DNA from: Labedella gwakjiensis
GTDB taxonomy: Bacteria; Actinomycetota; Actinomycetes; Actinomycetales; Microbacteriaceae
DNA length: 64,000 nucleotides
Direction of reading: 5' to 3'
Assembly: GCF_003014675.1 (NCBI RefSeq)
Contig: NZ_PYAU01000001.1
Location: forward strand, 1,674,001 to 1,738,000
Of this stretch, positions 8,898-18,145 are shown piece by piece. The first letter of the stretch is position 1, and every line of letters begins with the position of its first letter. Below the pieces are notes generated by a model. That model worked only from the letters and a program-made list of their open reading frames with translations. It ran no database searches and was not told the origin of the DNA. The position numbers were made by a program, and so were the translations under genes.

Positions 8898-9856
8898 CAT
8901 CTGTCACCCGTGTAGCGGCAGCGGGGGCGCGCTCGTCGCGCCCCCGCCGTCGCGGGTTCGTGAGGCACTGGCCGATGTACGTGGCCATCGCGCCCTTCTT
9001 CATCCTGTTCCTCGTCTTCGGCGTGTACCCGACGCTGTATTCGCTCGTGCTGTCGTTCCAGGACTGGAACGGGCTCGGCGCGCCCGAGTGGGTGGGCACG
9101 GAGAACTTCGTCCGTCTCTTCTCCGACGACACGTTCTACCTCGCCGTCCGCAACACCTTCGTCATCTTCGTGCTCTCGACCTTCCCGATGCTCATCATCG
9201 CGGTGGCGGTGGCGGCGATGCTCAACAACGCCGTGCGATTCAGCACGGTCTTCCGCATCGCGTACTTCATCCCCAACATCACGTCCGTCGTGGCGATGGC
9301 CGTGCTGTTCGGCTCCATCTTCGGGGAGAACTTCGGCATCGCGAACGCGTTCCTCAACGCGCTCGGCATCGCCGACGTGCCGTGGCTGTCGACGCCGTTC
9401 GGCATCCAGCTCACGATCTCGCTGCTCATCACGTACCAGTGGACCGGCTACAACGCCATCATCTTCCTCGCCGGGATGCAGGCGATCGGGAGCGAGGTGT
9501 ACGAAGCCGCGAAGCTCGACGGCGCTGGACCCATCCGCTCCTTCTTCTCGATCACGCTCCCCCTCCTGCGGCCCACGGTGATCTTCGTGCTCGTCGTCTC
9601 CACGGTGACGGGACTGCAGAGCTTCACGGAGGCTCAAGTGCTCACGGGCAGCTCGAGCACGACCAACCCCAACAGCGGCGGTGCGGGACAGGGCGGACTG
9701 ACGATGGTCCTGTACTTCTACCAGCAGGCCTTCAGCTACAACCGCTTCGGCTACGGGGCAGCGATCGCGTGGGGCGTGTTCCTCATCGTCGTCATCTTCA
9801 CGATCATCAGCTGGCGCTCCACCGTGGGCCGGAAGGAAGAGGGACCCCGGTCATGA
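8894..9856 (+). CDS. Sugar ABC transporter permease (MalF/UgpA type)
   Basis: A 320-residue inner-membrane permease with six predicted membrane segments, starting with MYVAIAPFFILFLVFGVYP. The EAA loop that docks the ATPase reads EAAKLDGAGPIRSFFSITLP. The GTG start overlaps the stop of the binding-protein gene as GTGA; a longer open frame upstream is the shadow of other genes. It pairs with the next gene to form the CUT1 channel. Confidence 0.93.
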   Translation: MTSVTRVAAAGARSSRPRRRGFVRHWPMYVAIAPFFILFLVFGVYPTLYSLVLSFQDWNGLGAPEWVGTENFVRLFSDDTFYLAVRNTFVIFVLSTFPMLIIAVAVAAMLNNAVRFSTVFRIAYFIPNITSVVAMAVLFGSIFGENFGIANAFLNALGIADVPWLSTPFGIQLTISLLITYQWTGYNAIIFLAGMQAIGSEVYEAAKLDGAGPIRSFFSITLPLLRPTVIFVLVVSTVTGLQSFTEAQVLTGSSSTTNPNSGGAGQGGLTMVLYFYQQAFSYNRFGYGAAIAWGVFLIVVIFTIISWRSTVGRKEEGPRS

Positions 9857-10743
9857 GCACTCTCACCCGTACAGCCACCGAGCGCATCACGACCGGCGGA
9901 GTCCACCCGTCGCGTCGCCGTCGGCCCGCGAGCACCTCTCGCGTCGTCCTGTACGCCGTGCTCGGCGTCGGCGCCCTCATCTCCATCTTCCCGCTCTACT
10001 GGCTCGTCGTCATGGCGAGCAACTCGACGAGCGACATCTACAAATCGCCCCCCACATTCCTCCCGGGTCCCGAGCTCTTCGCCAACATCACGAAGGTCTT
10101 CGAGCGGATCGACTTCGGCGGCTCGCTCCTCAACACGATCATCGTCGCGTGCTCCGTGACCTTCCTCGTGCTGCTGTTCGACTCGCTCGCGGCCTTCGCC
10201 TTCGCGAAGTTCGACTTCCCGTTCCGACGCACCCTCTTCACGATCACGCTCGTGACCTTCATGCTGCCGATGCAGCTCGCCGTCATCCCGCAGTTCATCA
10301 CCATGACGAACTTTGGCTGGACGGGTCAGCTGCAGGCGCTCATCATCCCGGCGGCGGCCAACGCCTTCGGGATCTTCTGGCTGCGCCAGTACATGCTCTC
10401 CTCCATCCCCGACGAGCTCATGGACGCCTCGGTCATCGACGGAGCCGGCTTCTTCCGCCAGTACGTCACGGTGTGCATCCCGCTCATCCGACCCGGCCTC
10501 GGCTTCCTCGGCATCTTCACCTTCATCGCGGCGTGGAACGACTACATGTGGCCGCTCATCGTGCTCACGAACCCCGACCATGTCACCCTCCAGGTCGCGA
10601 CCGCCCAGCTGAACACCGCCTTCGGGCAGGACTACGGCATGGTGATGGCCGGGGCGCTTCTCTCGGTCCTCCCCCTTCTCGTCGTGTTCCTCCTGGGGGC
10701 GAAGCAGTTCATCGGCGACATCGCGAAGGGCGCCGTCAAGTGA
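9853..10743 (+). CDS. Sugar ABC transporter permease (MalG/UgpE type)
   Basis: A 296-residue second permease of the importer. It has six predicted membrane segments and an EAA-like loop DASVIDGAGFFRQYVTVCIP. The C-terminus, FIGDIAKGAVK, matches the usual MalG-type ending G-x-x-x-GA-x-K. The ATG overlaps the upstream stop as ATGA. The N-terminal 25 residues are basic and cytoplasmic. Confidence 0.93.
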   Translation: MSTLTRTATERITTGGVHPSRRRRPASTSRVVLYAVLGVGALISIFPLYWLVVMASNSTSDIYKSPPTFLPGPELFANITKVFERIDFGGSLLNTIIVACSVTFLVLLFDSLAAFAFAKFDFPFRRTLFTITLVTFMLPMQLAVIPQFITMTNFGWTGQLQALIIPAAANAFGIFWLRQYMLSSIPDELMDASVIDGAGFFRQYVTVCIPLIRPGLGFLGIFTFIAAWNDYMWPLIVLTNPDHVTLQVATAQLNTAFGQDYGMVMAGALLSVLPLLVVFLLGAKQFIGDIAKGAVK

Positions 10744-10751
10744 GGGGAGCC

Positions 10752-11498
10752 GTGACGGACGTGCGGGTGGCCTCGCCGAACACGTCGCTCGTCCCCGTGC
10801 CGCGCGCCGAGGTCGGGCGGACGGCGGCCGGGATCGTCGCGGACGCGCTGTCGTCGTCGCCCGCAGCCGTCCTCGGCGTCGCGACCGGCTCCTCTCCGCT
10901 CGCGCTCTACGCGGACCTCGTCGCCCGCAGGGCCGACGGTCTCGACACCACGGGCGTCACGCTCGTGGCGCTCGACGAGTACCTGGGGCTGTCGGCCGAC
11001 GATCCCCGCTCGTACGCCGCGTACGTGCGATCGTCGATCGCCGAGCCGCTCGGTGTGCCCGCCGATCGCGTGCACGTGCCCACCGGCTCGAACGACGACG
11101 ACGCACTCGCCTTCGAGCGCACGATCGCGTCCCTCGGCGGTGTGGATCTCCAGATCGTCGGCATCGGGCGGAACGGGCACATCGGATTCAACGAGCCCGG
11201 GTCCGAGCGGACGTCCCGGACGCGGATCGTGGAGCTCGCGGAGTCGACCCGCCGGGACAACGCCGGTCCGTTCGGGGGAGACGTCGACGCCGTCCCGGCC
11301 CGGGCCATCACGCAGGGGCTCGCGACCATTCTCTCGGCGCGCCGCATCGTGCTGCTCGCGAGCGGGGAGGCGAAGGCCGACGCGTTGCGAGCTGCGCTCA
11401 TGGGCCCTGTGACGGCCGACGTCCCGGCGTCGTTCCTCCAGCTGCACCCCGACGTGACCGTCGTCGCGGACCACGAGGCCCTCGGGACACCCGCGTGA
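10752..11498 (+). CDS. nagB: Glucosamine-6-phosphate deaminase-like protein
   Basis: A 248-residue NagB/6-phosphogluconolactonase-fold protein. Motifs are GVATGSSP (phosphate loop), LDEYLGL (general base Asp), GIGRNGHIGFNEPGS and ITQGLATIL, all characteristic of NagB. NagB turns glucosamine-6-phosphate into fructose-6-phosphate and ammonia. I use GTG 10752-10754 because GAGGGGAG lies just upstream; an in-frame GTG at 10740 overlaps the permease stop and is the alternative. Placement between the importer and a beta-galactosidase suggests an amino sugar is among the products of the imported glycan. Paralogues in sugar operons can act on other amino-sugar phosphates, so the substrate is not certain. 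Confidence 0.85.
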   Translation: MTDVRVASPNTSLVPVPRAEVGRTAAGIVADALSSSPAAVLGVATGSSPLALYADLVARRADGLDTTGVTLVALDEYLGLSADDPRSYAAYVRSSIAEPLGVPADRVHVPTGSNDDDALAFERTIASLGGVDLQIVGIGRNGHIGFNEPGSERTSRTRIVELAESTRRDNAGPFGGDVDAVPARAITQGLATILSARRIVLLASGEAKADALRAALMGPVTADVPASFLQLHPDVTVVADHEALGTPA

Positions 11499-14449
11499 CC
11501 CGCGTCTCCGACCCGACCCCCGGGTCGCCGAGCCGACTTCCGCCCCGAGCAGCTCTCCGCTCGGATGCCCCCGTCGTGCGTCTCGACGGCGAGTGGGCCT
11601 TCCGGCTGCACGAGACGGCGCCGGAGGACGACGCCGTCCCCGCCTTCGCCGATCCGAGCGCCGACGTGTCGGGATGGGACCGGATCCCCGTTCCGTCGCA
11701 CTGGGTGCTGAACGGGCACGGCCACCCCACGTACACGAACCTCCAGTACCCGTTCCCCATCGATCCCCCGTTCGTTCCCGACGCGAACCCCACGGGCGAA
11801 TACCGCCGAACGTTCGACTGGGACGGCCCCGCTCGAGAGGGCGGTCGGGTCGTGCTGCGCTTCGACGGAGTCGAGTCCCTCGCGACCGTGTGGCTCAACG
11901 GTCGCGAGGTCGGATGGTTCACCGGGAGCCGCCTCGCGACGGAGTTCGACGTGACCGAGCTGCTCGTCTCCGGCGAGAACGTGATCGCGGTGCGCGTGAA
12001 CCAGTGGTCGGCCGCGAGCTACCTCGAGGACCAGGACCAGTGGTGGCTCCCCGGGATCTTCCGCGACGTGACCCTGCTCGTCCGACCCGCCCACGGCATC
12101 GACGACGTCTTCGTTCACGCAGACAGAGAGCCCGTGACCGGCGAGGGCCTGCTCGATATCGAGGTGCAGGCGGCCTTTCCTCTGCAGGTCAGTCTGCCGG
12201 AACTCGGCGTCGACGAGACGTGGGCTGGTCCCACGGATGTGCGGGCGCTCGCTGTCGGCCGCGTCGACGCCTGGACGGCGGAGATCCCGCGGCTCTACGA
12301 CCTGACCATCTCGTCGCCCGGCGAGACCGTGAGTCTCCGGGTCGGCTTCCGGCGCATCGAGATCGTGGGCGACAGGCTCCTCGCCGACGGTCGGCCCCTC
12401 GTCTTCCGCGGCGTCAACCGGCACGAGACGCACCCCGACAGGGGGCGGGTCTTCGACGAGGTCGATGCCCGGCGCGACCTCGAGCTCATGCGCCGGAACA
12501 ACATCACCGCGATCCGCACGGCGCACCAGCCCCCGCACCCGCGGTTCCTGGATCTCGCGGACGAGATGGGGTTCTGGGTGATCCTGGAGTGCGACCTCGA
12601 GACGCACGGCTTCTGGGACGTCGAGTGGCGAGACAACCCGACAGACGACCCGCAGTGGCGCGCCGCGTGCATCGATCGCATGCGCCGCACCGTCGAACGC
12701 GACAAGAACCATCCGTCCGTCGTGATGTGGTCGCTCGGCAACGAGAGCGGAACGGGTCGCAATCTCGCCGAGATGGCCGAGTGGACCCGCCGCCGCGATC
12801 CGTCGCGTCCGATCCACTACGAGGGAGACACGGAGGGCGCGTACACCGACGTGTACTCGCGCATGTATCCGGCGCTCGAGGAGATCCACTCGGTGTGCGG
12901 CGAGCAGACGATGGGCGTGCACGAGGTGGGGCCGGCGGCCGGCGCCCGGCAGCGGGCGAAGCCGTTCATCCTCTGCGAGTACGCCCACGCCATGGGCAAC
13001 GGACCGGGCGCGCTCGCGGAGTACGAGGAGCTCGTCGACCGCTACCCTCGCCTGCACGGCGGTTTCGTCTGGGAGTGGCGAGACCACGGACTCCGCTCCC
13101 GGACACCGGACGGACGCGAGTTCTTCGCCTACGGCGGCGACTTCGGCGAGCCGGTGCACGACGGTCCGTTCGTGATGGACGGACTCGTCCTCTCCGACGG
13201 CACCCCCTCCCCGGGGCTCGGCGAACTCGCGACGGTGTGGGCACCGATCGCCACATCCGTGGACGACGACGGCATCCACCTCCGCAACCGTCAGCACACC
13301 CTCGGCACCGAGCACCTCGAGGTGCGATGGCGGGTGGAGGATGACGGGGTCGGGGTGGAGAGCGGAGTGATCGAGCTCCCCGCGCTGGCCCCCGGGGAGT
13401 CGTCGACCCTTCCCCTCCCGCCACCCGTGGGCGAGACCGTGCAGGGGGAGCGCTGGCTCACGGTCGAGATCGCCTGGCGCCATGCGCCGTCATGGGGCCC
13501 TGCCGGGCATGTCGTCGCCCGCGCCCAGCATCGACTCGGCGTGGAGCTGCAGCTCGGCCCGGCCCCGCTGTACGCGTCCTGGTGCGACGATCGGCGCATC
13601 GGCGACGCCGTCTTCGACGCCCGCGGCTACCTCTCGTCCTGGCAATCGCTCCCGATCTCGGGCCCCGTTCCCGAGCTGTGGCGTGCACCCACCGAGAACG
13701 ACAGGGGGAAGTCCTCGGGCTCGTACGAGACAGCAGACCCGGCGCTCACGAGCGGTCGCGGCGAGGAGGAGGCCCCGTCCGCGGCGTCCCGCTGGCTCGA
13801 GCGCGGCCTCGATCGCCTCCAGCACCGTGTCCTCTCCGTCGAGCGCACGGCGTCGGGACTCGTCCAGCGCGTCCGGTCCCTCCCGGCCCACGCGTCCATC
13901 GGGATCGAGTCCACGTTCGAGTGGACGGTGGAGGACGGTGCGTTGCGGCTGCGCTTCGACGCTCGTCCCGTCGGCGAGTGGGACTGCACGTGGCCGCGCG
14001 TCGGCGCCCGGTTCGCGCTCCCCGTCGAGCTCTCCGACGCACCCGCCACCTGGTTCGGCACCGGACCGGCGGAGTCGTATCCCGACAGCGCCACGGCCGC
14101 GACGGTCGGCCGCTTCGTCTCGACCGTCGACGGGCTGGCCGTCACGTACGGTCGGCCGCAGGAGACCGGACACCGTCCCGGCCTGCGACGTCTCGACCTC
14201 GGTCCGCTCCACCTCGCCTCCGACGACGCGCGGACCGGACTCCCGCAGCCGGGCTTCCAACTCTCGCTCCACACCGCGCAGGAGTTGAGCAGCGCCGGTC
14301 ACCACCACGAACTCCCCCCATCCTCCGCCCTGTGGTTGTACCTGGACGCGGCGCAGCACGGCCTCGGCTCGCGCGCATGCGGTCCGGACGTGCTGCCGCG
14401 ACACGCGCTCTGGCCGCGATCCGTCGGCTGGAGCGTCGTCCTCCGCTGA
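11495..14449 (+). CDS. GH2 beta-galactosidase, LacZ type
   Basis: A 984-residue five-domain GH2 enzyme similar in length to E. coli LacZ (1023). The order is jelly-roll sugar-binding domain (VSGWDRIPVPSHWVLNGHG), immunoglobulin-like domain, TIM barrel (from LVFRGVNRHETHPDRG), and C-terminal small chain (RAPTENDRG). The acid/base Glu lies in SLGNESG (near residue 416) and the nucleophile Glu in ILCEYAHAMGNGPG (near 495). There is no signal peptide, so it acts in the cytoplasm. The GTG start overlaps the nagB stop as GTGA, so it is the last gene of the operon, followed by a strong hairpin. It probably hydrolyses terminal beta-galactose of the imported glycan. Confidence 0.93.
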   Translation: MTRVSDPTPGSPSRLPPRAALRSDAPVVRLDGEWAFRLHETAPEDDAVPAFADPSADVSGWDRIPVPSHWVLNGHGHPTYTNLQYPFPIDPPFVPDANPTGEYRRTFDWDGPAREGGRVVLRFDGVESLATVWLNGREVGWFTGSRLATEFDVTELLVSGENVIAVRVNQWSAASYLEDQDQWWLPGIFRDVTLLVRPAHGIDDVFVHADREPVTGEGLLDIEVQAAFPLQVSLPELGVDETWAGPTDVRALAVGRVDAWTAEIPRLYDLTISSPGETVSLRVGFRRIEIVGDRLLADGRPLVFRGVNRHETHPDRGRVFDEVDARRDLELMRRNNITAIRTAHQPPHPRFLDLADEMGFWVILECDLETHGFWDVEWRDNPTDDPQWRAACIDRMRRTVERDKNHPSVVMWSLGNESGTGRNLAEMAEWTRRRDPSRPIHYEGDTEGAYTDVYSRMYPALEEIHSVCGEQTMGVHEVGPAAGARQRAKPFILCEYAHAMGNGPGALAEYEELVDRYPRLHGGFVWEWRDHGLRSRTPDGREFFAYGGDFGEPVHDGPFVMDGLVLSDGTPSPGLGELATVWAPIATSVDDDGIHLRNRQHTLGTEHLEVRWRVEDDGVGVESGVIELPALAPGESSTLPLPPPVGETVQGERWLTVEIAWRHAPSWGPAGHVVARAQHRLGVELQLGPAPLYASWCDDRRIGDAVFDARGYLSSWQSLPISGPVPELWRAPTENDRGKSSGSYETADPALTSGRGEEEAPSAASRWLERGLDRLQHRVLSVERTASGLVQRVRSLPAHASIGIESTFEWTVEDGALRLRFDARPVGEWDCTWPRVGARFALPVELSDAPATWFGTGPAESYPDSATAATVGRFVSTVDGLAVTYGRPQETGHRPGLRRLDLGPLHLASDDARTGLPQPGFQLSLHTAQELSSAGHHHELPPSSALWLYLDAAQHGLGSRACGPDVLPRHALWPRSVGWSVVLR

Positions 14450-14467
14450 GGACCGGCGGGATCAGAC

Positions 14468-14504
14468 GACGCCGGTCCGCGACCCCCTCACGCGGGCCGG
14501 CGTC
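14468..14504 (+). terminator. Hairpin terminator after the GH2 gene
   Basis: GACGCCGGTCCGCG (14468-14481) pairs with CGCGGGCCGGCGTC (14491-14504) over 14 positions with one mismatch. The loop has nine bases and no long T-run follows, as is usual in high-GC actinobacteria. It lies between the operon end and the next gene on the same strand. Confidence 0.7.
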
Positions 14505-14539
14505 TCCCCTCCGGCGTGTCGCGCCGCTAGCCTGACGGG

Positions 14540-15334
14540 GTGCGGGCAGCGGAGGCGGACATCGACGGCATCGTCGCCCGCCTGCGCGCGGCCGGTTGCG
14601 TGTTCGCCGAGGACGAGGCTGCCCTGCTCGTGGAGTCTGCGTCCTCCGAGGTGGAGCTCGATGCGCTGGTGGAGCGACGCGTCATCGGCACGCCCCTCGA
14701 GCAGATCCTCGGGTGGGCCGAGTTCCGAGGGATCCGACTCGTGGTGGAGCCCGGAGTCTTCGTCCCCCGGCTGCGGACCGGGTTCCTCGTCGACCTCGCG
14801 CTCGAGGCCGCGCGACCGGGGGCCGTCGTGCTCGACCTGTGCTGTGGGATCGGTGCTCTCGCCGCGTCAATCGACGCGGAAGCGGGTGTCGCGCTCGACG
14901 TGTTCGCGGCCGACATCGACTCGGCGGCCGTCCGGTGTGCGCGACGCAATGTCGAACGCGCCGACCGGGTGTTCGAGGGAGACCTCTTCGCACCGCTTCC
15001 GGTGGAGTTGCGCGGGCGCATCGATGTGATCGCCGTGAACGCCCCCTACGTGCCGACGGACGAGATCCGTCACATGCCGTCGGAGGCGCGCGACTTCGAG
15101 GCGTCGATCGCCCTCGATGGCGGCGAGGACGGCCTCGACATGCACCGTCGCGTGGCCCAGGAGGCCGCCGCGTGGCTGGCGCCCGGCGGGCTGCTCGTGA
15201 TCGAGACGAGTGCAGAGCAGTCCGAGCGCACCCGCGCCCTCTTCGCCGACGCCGGCTTCGACGCCCGCATCGAGACGGACGAGGACCGCGATGCGATGGC
15301 CGTCGCCGCCACCTGCAGCGTTCGAGCGCGATGA
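14540..15334 (+). CDS. PrmC/HemK-related N5-glutamine methyltransferase paralogue
   Basis: A 264-residue SAM-dependent methyltransferase of the group related to PrmC but with unknown target. A PrmC-like helical N-terminus (GTPLEQILGWAEFRG) precedes the Rossmann domain with the SAM loop VLDLCCGIGALAAS. The catalytic motif is NAPYVPTDEI, where true PrmC has NPPY; Pro to Ala is typical of this side family. PrmC methylates release-factor GGQ glutamine; this paralogue's target is unknown. The GTG start follows TGACGGG. The last residues (TCSVRAR) and the stop are coded inside the left arm of the 66-bp palindrome at 15310, an unusual overlap. Confidence 0.85.
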   Translation: MRAAEADIDGIVARLRAAGCVFAEDEAALLVESASSEVELDALVERRVIGTPLEQILGWAEFRGIRLVVEPGVFVPRLRTGFLVDLALEAARPGAVVLDLCCGIGALAASIDAEAGVALDVFAADIDSAAVRCARRNVERADRVFEGDLFAPLPVELRGRIDVIAVNAPYVPTDEIRHMPSEARDFEASIALDGGEDGLDMHRRVAQEAAAWLAPGGLLVIETSAEQSERTRALFADAGFDARIETDEDRDAMAVAATCSVRAR

Positions 15335-15375
15335 CACCGGTATAGCGGTGCAAACGCGCTCAAACGCTGCAGGTG
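15310..15375. repeat. 66-bp intergenic palindrome, family 1, copy 1
   Basis: The outer arms are 15310-15330 and 15355-15375 (20 of 21 positions pair). The inner stem is CACCG (15335-15339) with CGGTG (15346-15350), around the loop GTATAG. It sits between two convergent genes and overlaps the end of the methyltransferase gene. A same-length relative lies at 31010-31075, identical at 54 of 66 positions by my alignment. The single C/A mismatch here would be a G-U pair in RNA copied leftward (xylB direction). It may act as a two-way terminator or be a mobile palindrome. Confidence 0.85.
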
Positions 15376-15390
15376 GGGAGGGGTGAGGCG

Positions 15391-16782
15391 TCAGCGACGG
15401 GCCGCGTACTGCTCCCGCACCACGGTGGCGGGCCGCGCCTCGAGTTCTGCGACGGTCGACACCGGCCACTCGGGTGCCGCGCCGAGGGCGACCCAGGCCG
15501 CCTGACGTGCGGCTCCGTCGGCCACGTACTCGCCGGGCGCGGGCACCACGATGGGCACGTCGAAGATGGTCGAGGCGATCTCCCGCACGGCGGGGTTGAG
15601 TGCGGCGCCGCCGATGAGCAGCACACGTCTCGCCTCGACTCCGAGGGCGCGGTGCGCGTCGAGCCCGTCGGCCAGTCCGCACAGCATGCCCTCGATCGCC
15701 GCGCGGGCGAGGCCCGCGCGGGTGAAGCTCACACGCGTCATCCCGAAGAGCGTCGCGGTTGCGTCGGGCAGGTCGGGGGTGCGCTCGCCGTCGAAGTACG
15801 GCTGGAGGACGAGTCCGGCGGCGCCGGGTTCGGCGTCGAGCGCGAGGCGCGCGAGCTCGTCGAAGTCCACGCCGAGCACGTTCGCGACAGTGTCGACCAC
15901 GCGTGCGGCGTTGAGCGTGGCGGAGAGCGGGAGGAACCGTCCGGCGGCGTCGGCGAAGCCGGCGACCGTTCCGCTGGCGTCCTGGACGGGGGTTTCCGAC
16001 ACCGAGAAGACGGTGCCCGATGTGCCGATCGACACCACGACGTCGCCGGGACCGGCGGAGAGTCCGAGTGCCGCTCCGGCGTTGTCCCCCGCTCCGGAAC
16101 CGACGAGGACACCGGCGGACGTCCGGCCGGCGGACTCGTCCGGGCCGAGCACGCGCGGGAGGATCGCATCGTGGCCGAGGGCGGCGACGAGGAGCTCGCG
16201 GTCGTACTCGCCCGTGGTGGGCGACCAGTAGCCGGTACCGGACACATCGGACCGGTCGGTCACGAGCTCCTCCAACACGGGACCGAGCTCGCTCTCGTCG
16301 GCCGGACCGTAGCCGCGCAAGCGCCACGTGAGCCAGTCGTGCGGGAGAGCGACCGCGGCGACGCGGGCGGCGTTGTCGGGTTCGGCGTCGCGCAGCCACC
16401 GCAGCTTCGTGATCGTGAACGAGGCGACGGGCACGAGGCCCGTCCGCTCGGCGAGCTGCTCTGCGCCGAACTCGGCGATGAGGTCGCGGGCGGCGCCGGC
16501 GCTGCGGGTGTCGTTCCAGAGCAGGGCGTCGCGGACGACGCGGCCGTGCTGGTCGAGCGCGACCATCCCGTGCTGCTGCCCCGCGACGGCGATGGCCGCG
16601 ACGTCGTCGATCCCACCGGCGGCCGCGAGGGCCTCGCCGAGGGCGGTCCACCACGCAGCCGGATCCACCTCCGTGCCGTCGGGGTGCGACGCGCGCCCCG
16701 AACGCACGAGCGCCCCGGTCTCGGCGTCGCGCACGACGACCTTGCAGCTCTGCGTGCTCGAGTCGATCCCCGCTACCAGCAT
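15391..16782 (-). CDS. xylB: Xylulokinase
   Basis: A 463-residue FGGY-family kinase that phosphorylates D-xylulose to xylulose-5-phosphate for the pentose phosphate pathway. Visible motifs are [10 protein letters not shown] (N-terminal phosphate loop), [13 protein letters not shown] and LLWNDTRS (xylulokinase-type substrate segment), [11 protein letters not shown] (ATP phosphate contact), and [14 protein letters not shown] (adenosine motif). The length is about right for XylB. It follows xylA on the same strand across a 124-base gap that holds a 50-bp hairpin. Confidence 0.94.
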   Translation of the reverse strand: MLVAGIDSSTQSCKVVVRDAETGALVRSGRASHPDGTEVDPAAWWTALGEALAAAGGIDDVAAIAVAGQQHGMVALDQHGRVVRDALLWNDTRSAGAARDLIAEFGAEQLAERTGLVPVASFTITKLRWLRDAEPDNAARVAAVALPHDWLTWRLRGYGPADESELGPVLEELVTDRSDVSGTGYWSPTTGEYDRELLVAALGHDAILPRVLGPDESAGRTSAGVLVGSGAGDNAGAALGLSAGPGDVVVSIGTSGTVFSVSETPVQDASGTVAGFADAAGRFLPLSATLNAARVVDTVANVLGVDFDELARLALDAEPGAAGLVLQPYFDGERTPDLPDATATLFGMTRVSFTRAGLARAAIEGMLCGLADGLDAHRALGVEARRVLLIGGAALNPAVREIASTIFDVPIVVPAPGEYVADGAARQAAWVALGAAPEWPVSTVAELEARPATVVREQYAARR

Positions 16783-16825
16783 CGTGTAGTCCTCTTCTTC
16801 GCTGTCGAACCTCGCCCCACATCAT

Positions 16826-16875
16826 GCGTTTGCGCCGATTCGCGGCAGTACACCGCCGCGAATCGGCGCAAACGC
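16826..16875. repeat. 50-bp perfect hairpin, family 2, copy 1
   Basis: The arm 16826-16846, beginning GCGTTTGCGCCGATTCGCGG, is an exact reverse complement of 16855-16875 (21 bp) around the loop AGTACACC. It lies between xylA and xylB, which read leftward. A second copy is at 47624-47673 with one paired base change and a different loop. CTCCAC completes or follows the right arm in both. It could lower xylB expression relative to xylA, or protect the xylA message end. Confidence 0.88.
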
Positions 16876-16906
16876 TCCACCCCGGGGGCCCGGGGGTGTG
16901 GGACGA

Positions 16907-18100
16907 CTAGCCGCGGGCGCCCATGAGGTGCTCGACCGCGAGCTGCTGCAGGCGGACGAAGCCGAAGCCCTTGCCGTGGAAGTACTCGGCTGCGTCGAAG
17001 TCCTCGAACGCTGAGCGGTCCGCGAGGAGCGCGTCGTACGTCTCGCCCTCGCCGAGCGTCGGCGTGGAGAGCTCGGCGACGCGGGCGGCCTCGAGTGCGG
17101 CCTGCACCTCGGGGTCTGCGCGGAAGGCCTGCGCGCGCTCCTTGAGCAGCAGGTACATGCGCATGTTCGCGGCGGCCGACTCCCACACGCCGTTGTCGTC
17201 CTCGGTGCGGCTCGGCTTGTAGTCGAAGTGGCGCGGGCCGTCGTACGCGGGTCCGCCGTGCACGCCGCCGTGCTCGAGGAGGTCGACGAGCGAGAACGCG
17301 TTCTGCAGGTCGCCGTGACCGAACACGAGGTCCTGGTCGTACTTGATGCCGCGCTGACCGTTGAGGTCGATGTGGAAGAGCTTGCCCTGGTAGAGCGCCT
17401 GGGCGATGCCCGCGGTGAAGTTGAGTCCGGCCATCTGCTCGTGCCCGACCTCGGGGTTCACGCCCACGAGCTCGGGGCGCTCGAGCGTCTCGATGAACGC
17501 GATCGCGTGGCCGAGCGTGGGGAGGAGGATGTCGCCGCGGGGCTCGTTGGGCTTGGGCTCGATCGCGAAGCGGATGTCGTAGCCCTTGTCGGTGACGTAG
17601 TCGCCGAGCAGGTTGACGGCCTCGCGGTAGCGCTCGAGTGCGGCCTGGATGTCCTTCGCCGCGTCGTACTCCGCGCCCTCGCGGCCGCCCCACATGACGA
17701 AGGTCTTGGCGCCGAGCTCGGCGGCCAGGTCGATGTTGCGGATCACCTTGCGCAGGGCGAAGCGGCGCACGGCTCGGTCGTTCGACGTGAAGCCGCCGTC
17801 CTTGAAGACGGGCGCGGAGAAGAGGTTGGTCGTCACCATCGGCACGATGACGCCGGTGTCGGCGAGGGCGCCCTTGAGGCGATCGATCTGCGTCTGGCGC
17901 TCTGCGTCGGTCGATCCGAAGGCGAACAGGTCGTCGTCGTGGAAGGTGAGGCCGTAGGCGCCCAGCTCGGCGAGCTTCTCGACTCCGCGCACGACGTCGA
18001 GGGGTTCGCGGGTGGGTCCGCCGAACGGGTCGGCACCGTTGTAGCCGATGGTCCAGAGACCGAAGGAGAAGCGGTCGGCGGGTGTGGGGGTGAGGGACAT
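16907..18100 (-). CDS. xylA: Xylose isomerase
   Basis: A 397-residue class I xylose isomerase that converts D-xylose to D-xylulose with two divalent metals. Motifs are [17 protein letters not shown] (N-terminal active-site strand), TFHDDDLF (catalytic His), [12 protein letters not shown] (metal Glu and Lys), [11 protein letters not shown] and [16 protein letters not shown] (metal site). I chose ATG 18098-18100, which has GGAAAG upstream; a longer frame adds 25 residues with no family support. It is divergent from the sugar ABC genes and is followed by xylB. A good promoter is visible upstream. Confidence 0.96.
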   Translation of the reverse strand: MSLTPTPADRFSFGLWTIGYNGADPFGGPTREPLDVVRGVEKLAELGAYGLTFHDDDLFAFGSTDAERQTQIDRLKGALADTGVIVPMVTTNLFSAPVFKDGGFTSNDRAVRRFALRKVIRNIDLAAELGAKTFVMWGGREGAEYDAAKDIQAALERYREAVNLLGDYVTDKGYDIRFAIEPKPNEPRGDILLPTLGHAIAFIETLERPELVGVNPEVGHEQMAGLNFTAGIAQALYQGKLFHIDLNGQRGIKYDQDLVFGHGDLQNAFSLVDLLEHGGVHGGPAYDGPRHFDYKPSRTEDDNGVWESAAANMRMYLLLKERAQAFRADPEVQAALEAARVAELSTPTLGEGETYDALLADRSAFEDFDAAEYFHGKGFGFVRLQQLAVEHLMGARG

Positions 18101-18145
18101 GGTGCTTTCCGTTCTCAACGACGTCGGTGATAAGTATCGGCTCAC

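Noticed and set aside
6795-8900. 701-codon minus-strand frame over the kinase and binding-protein genes
   Set aside because: No motifs, biased composition, and it is opposite clear PfkB and lipoprotein genes.
10740-10751. Earlier GTG start for nagB at 10740
   Set aside because: It overlaps the permease stop in GTGA fashion, but the GAGGGGAG ribosome site is placed for GTG 10752, and the extra residues (RGA) match nothing.
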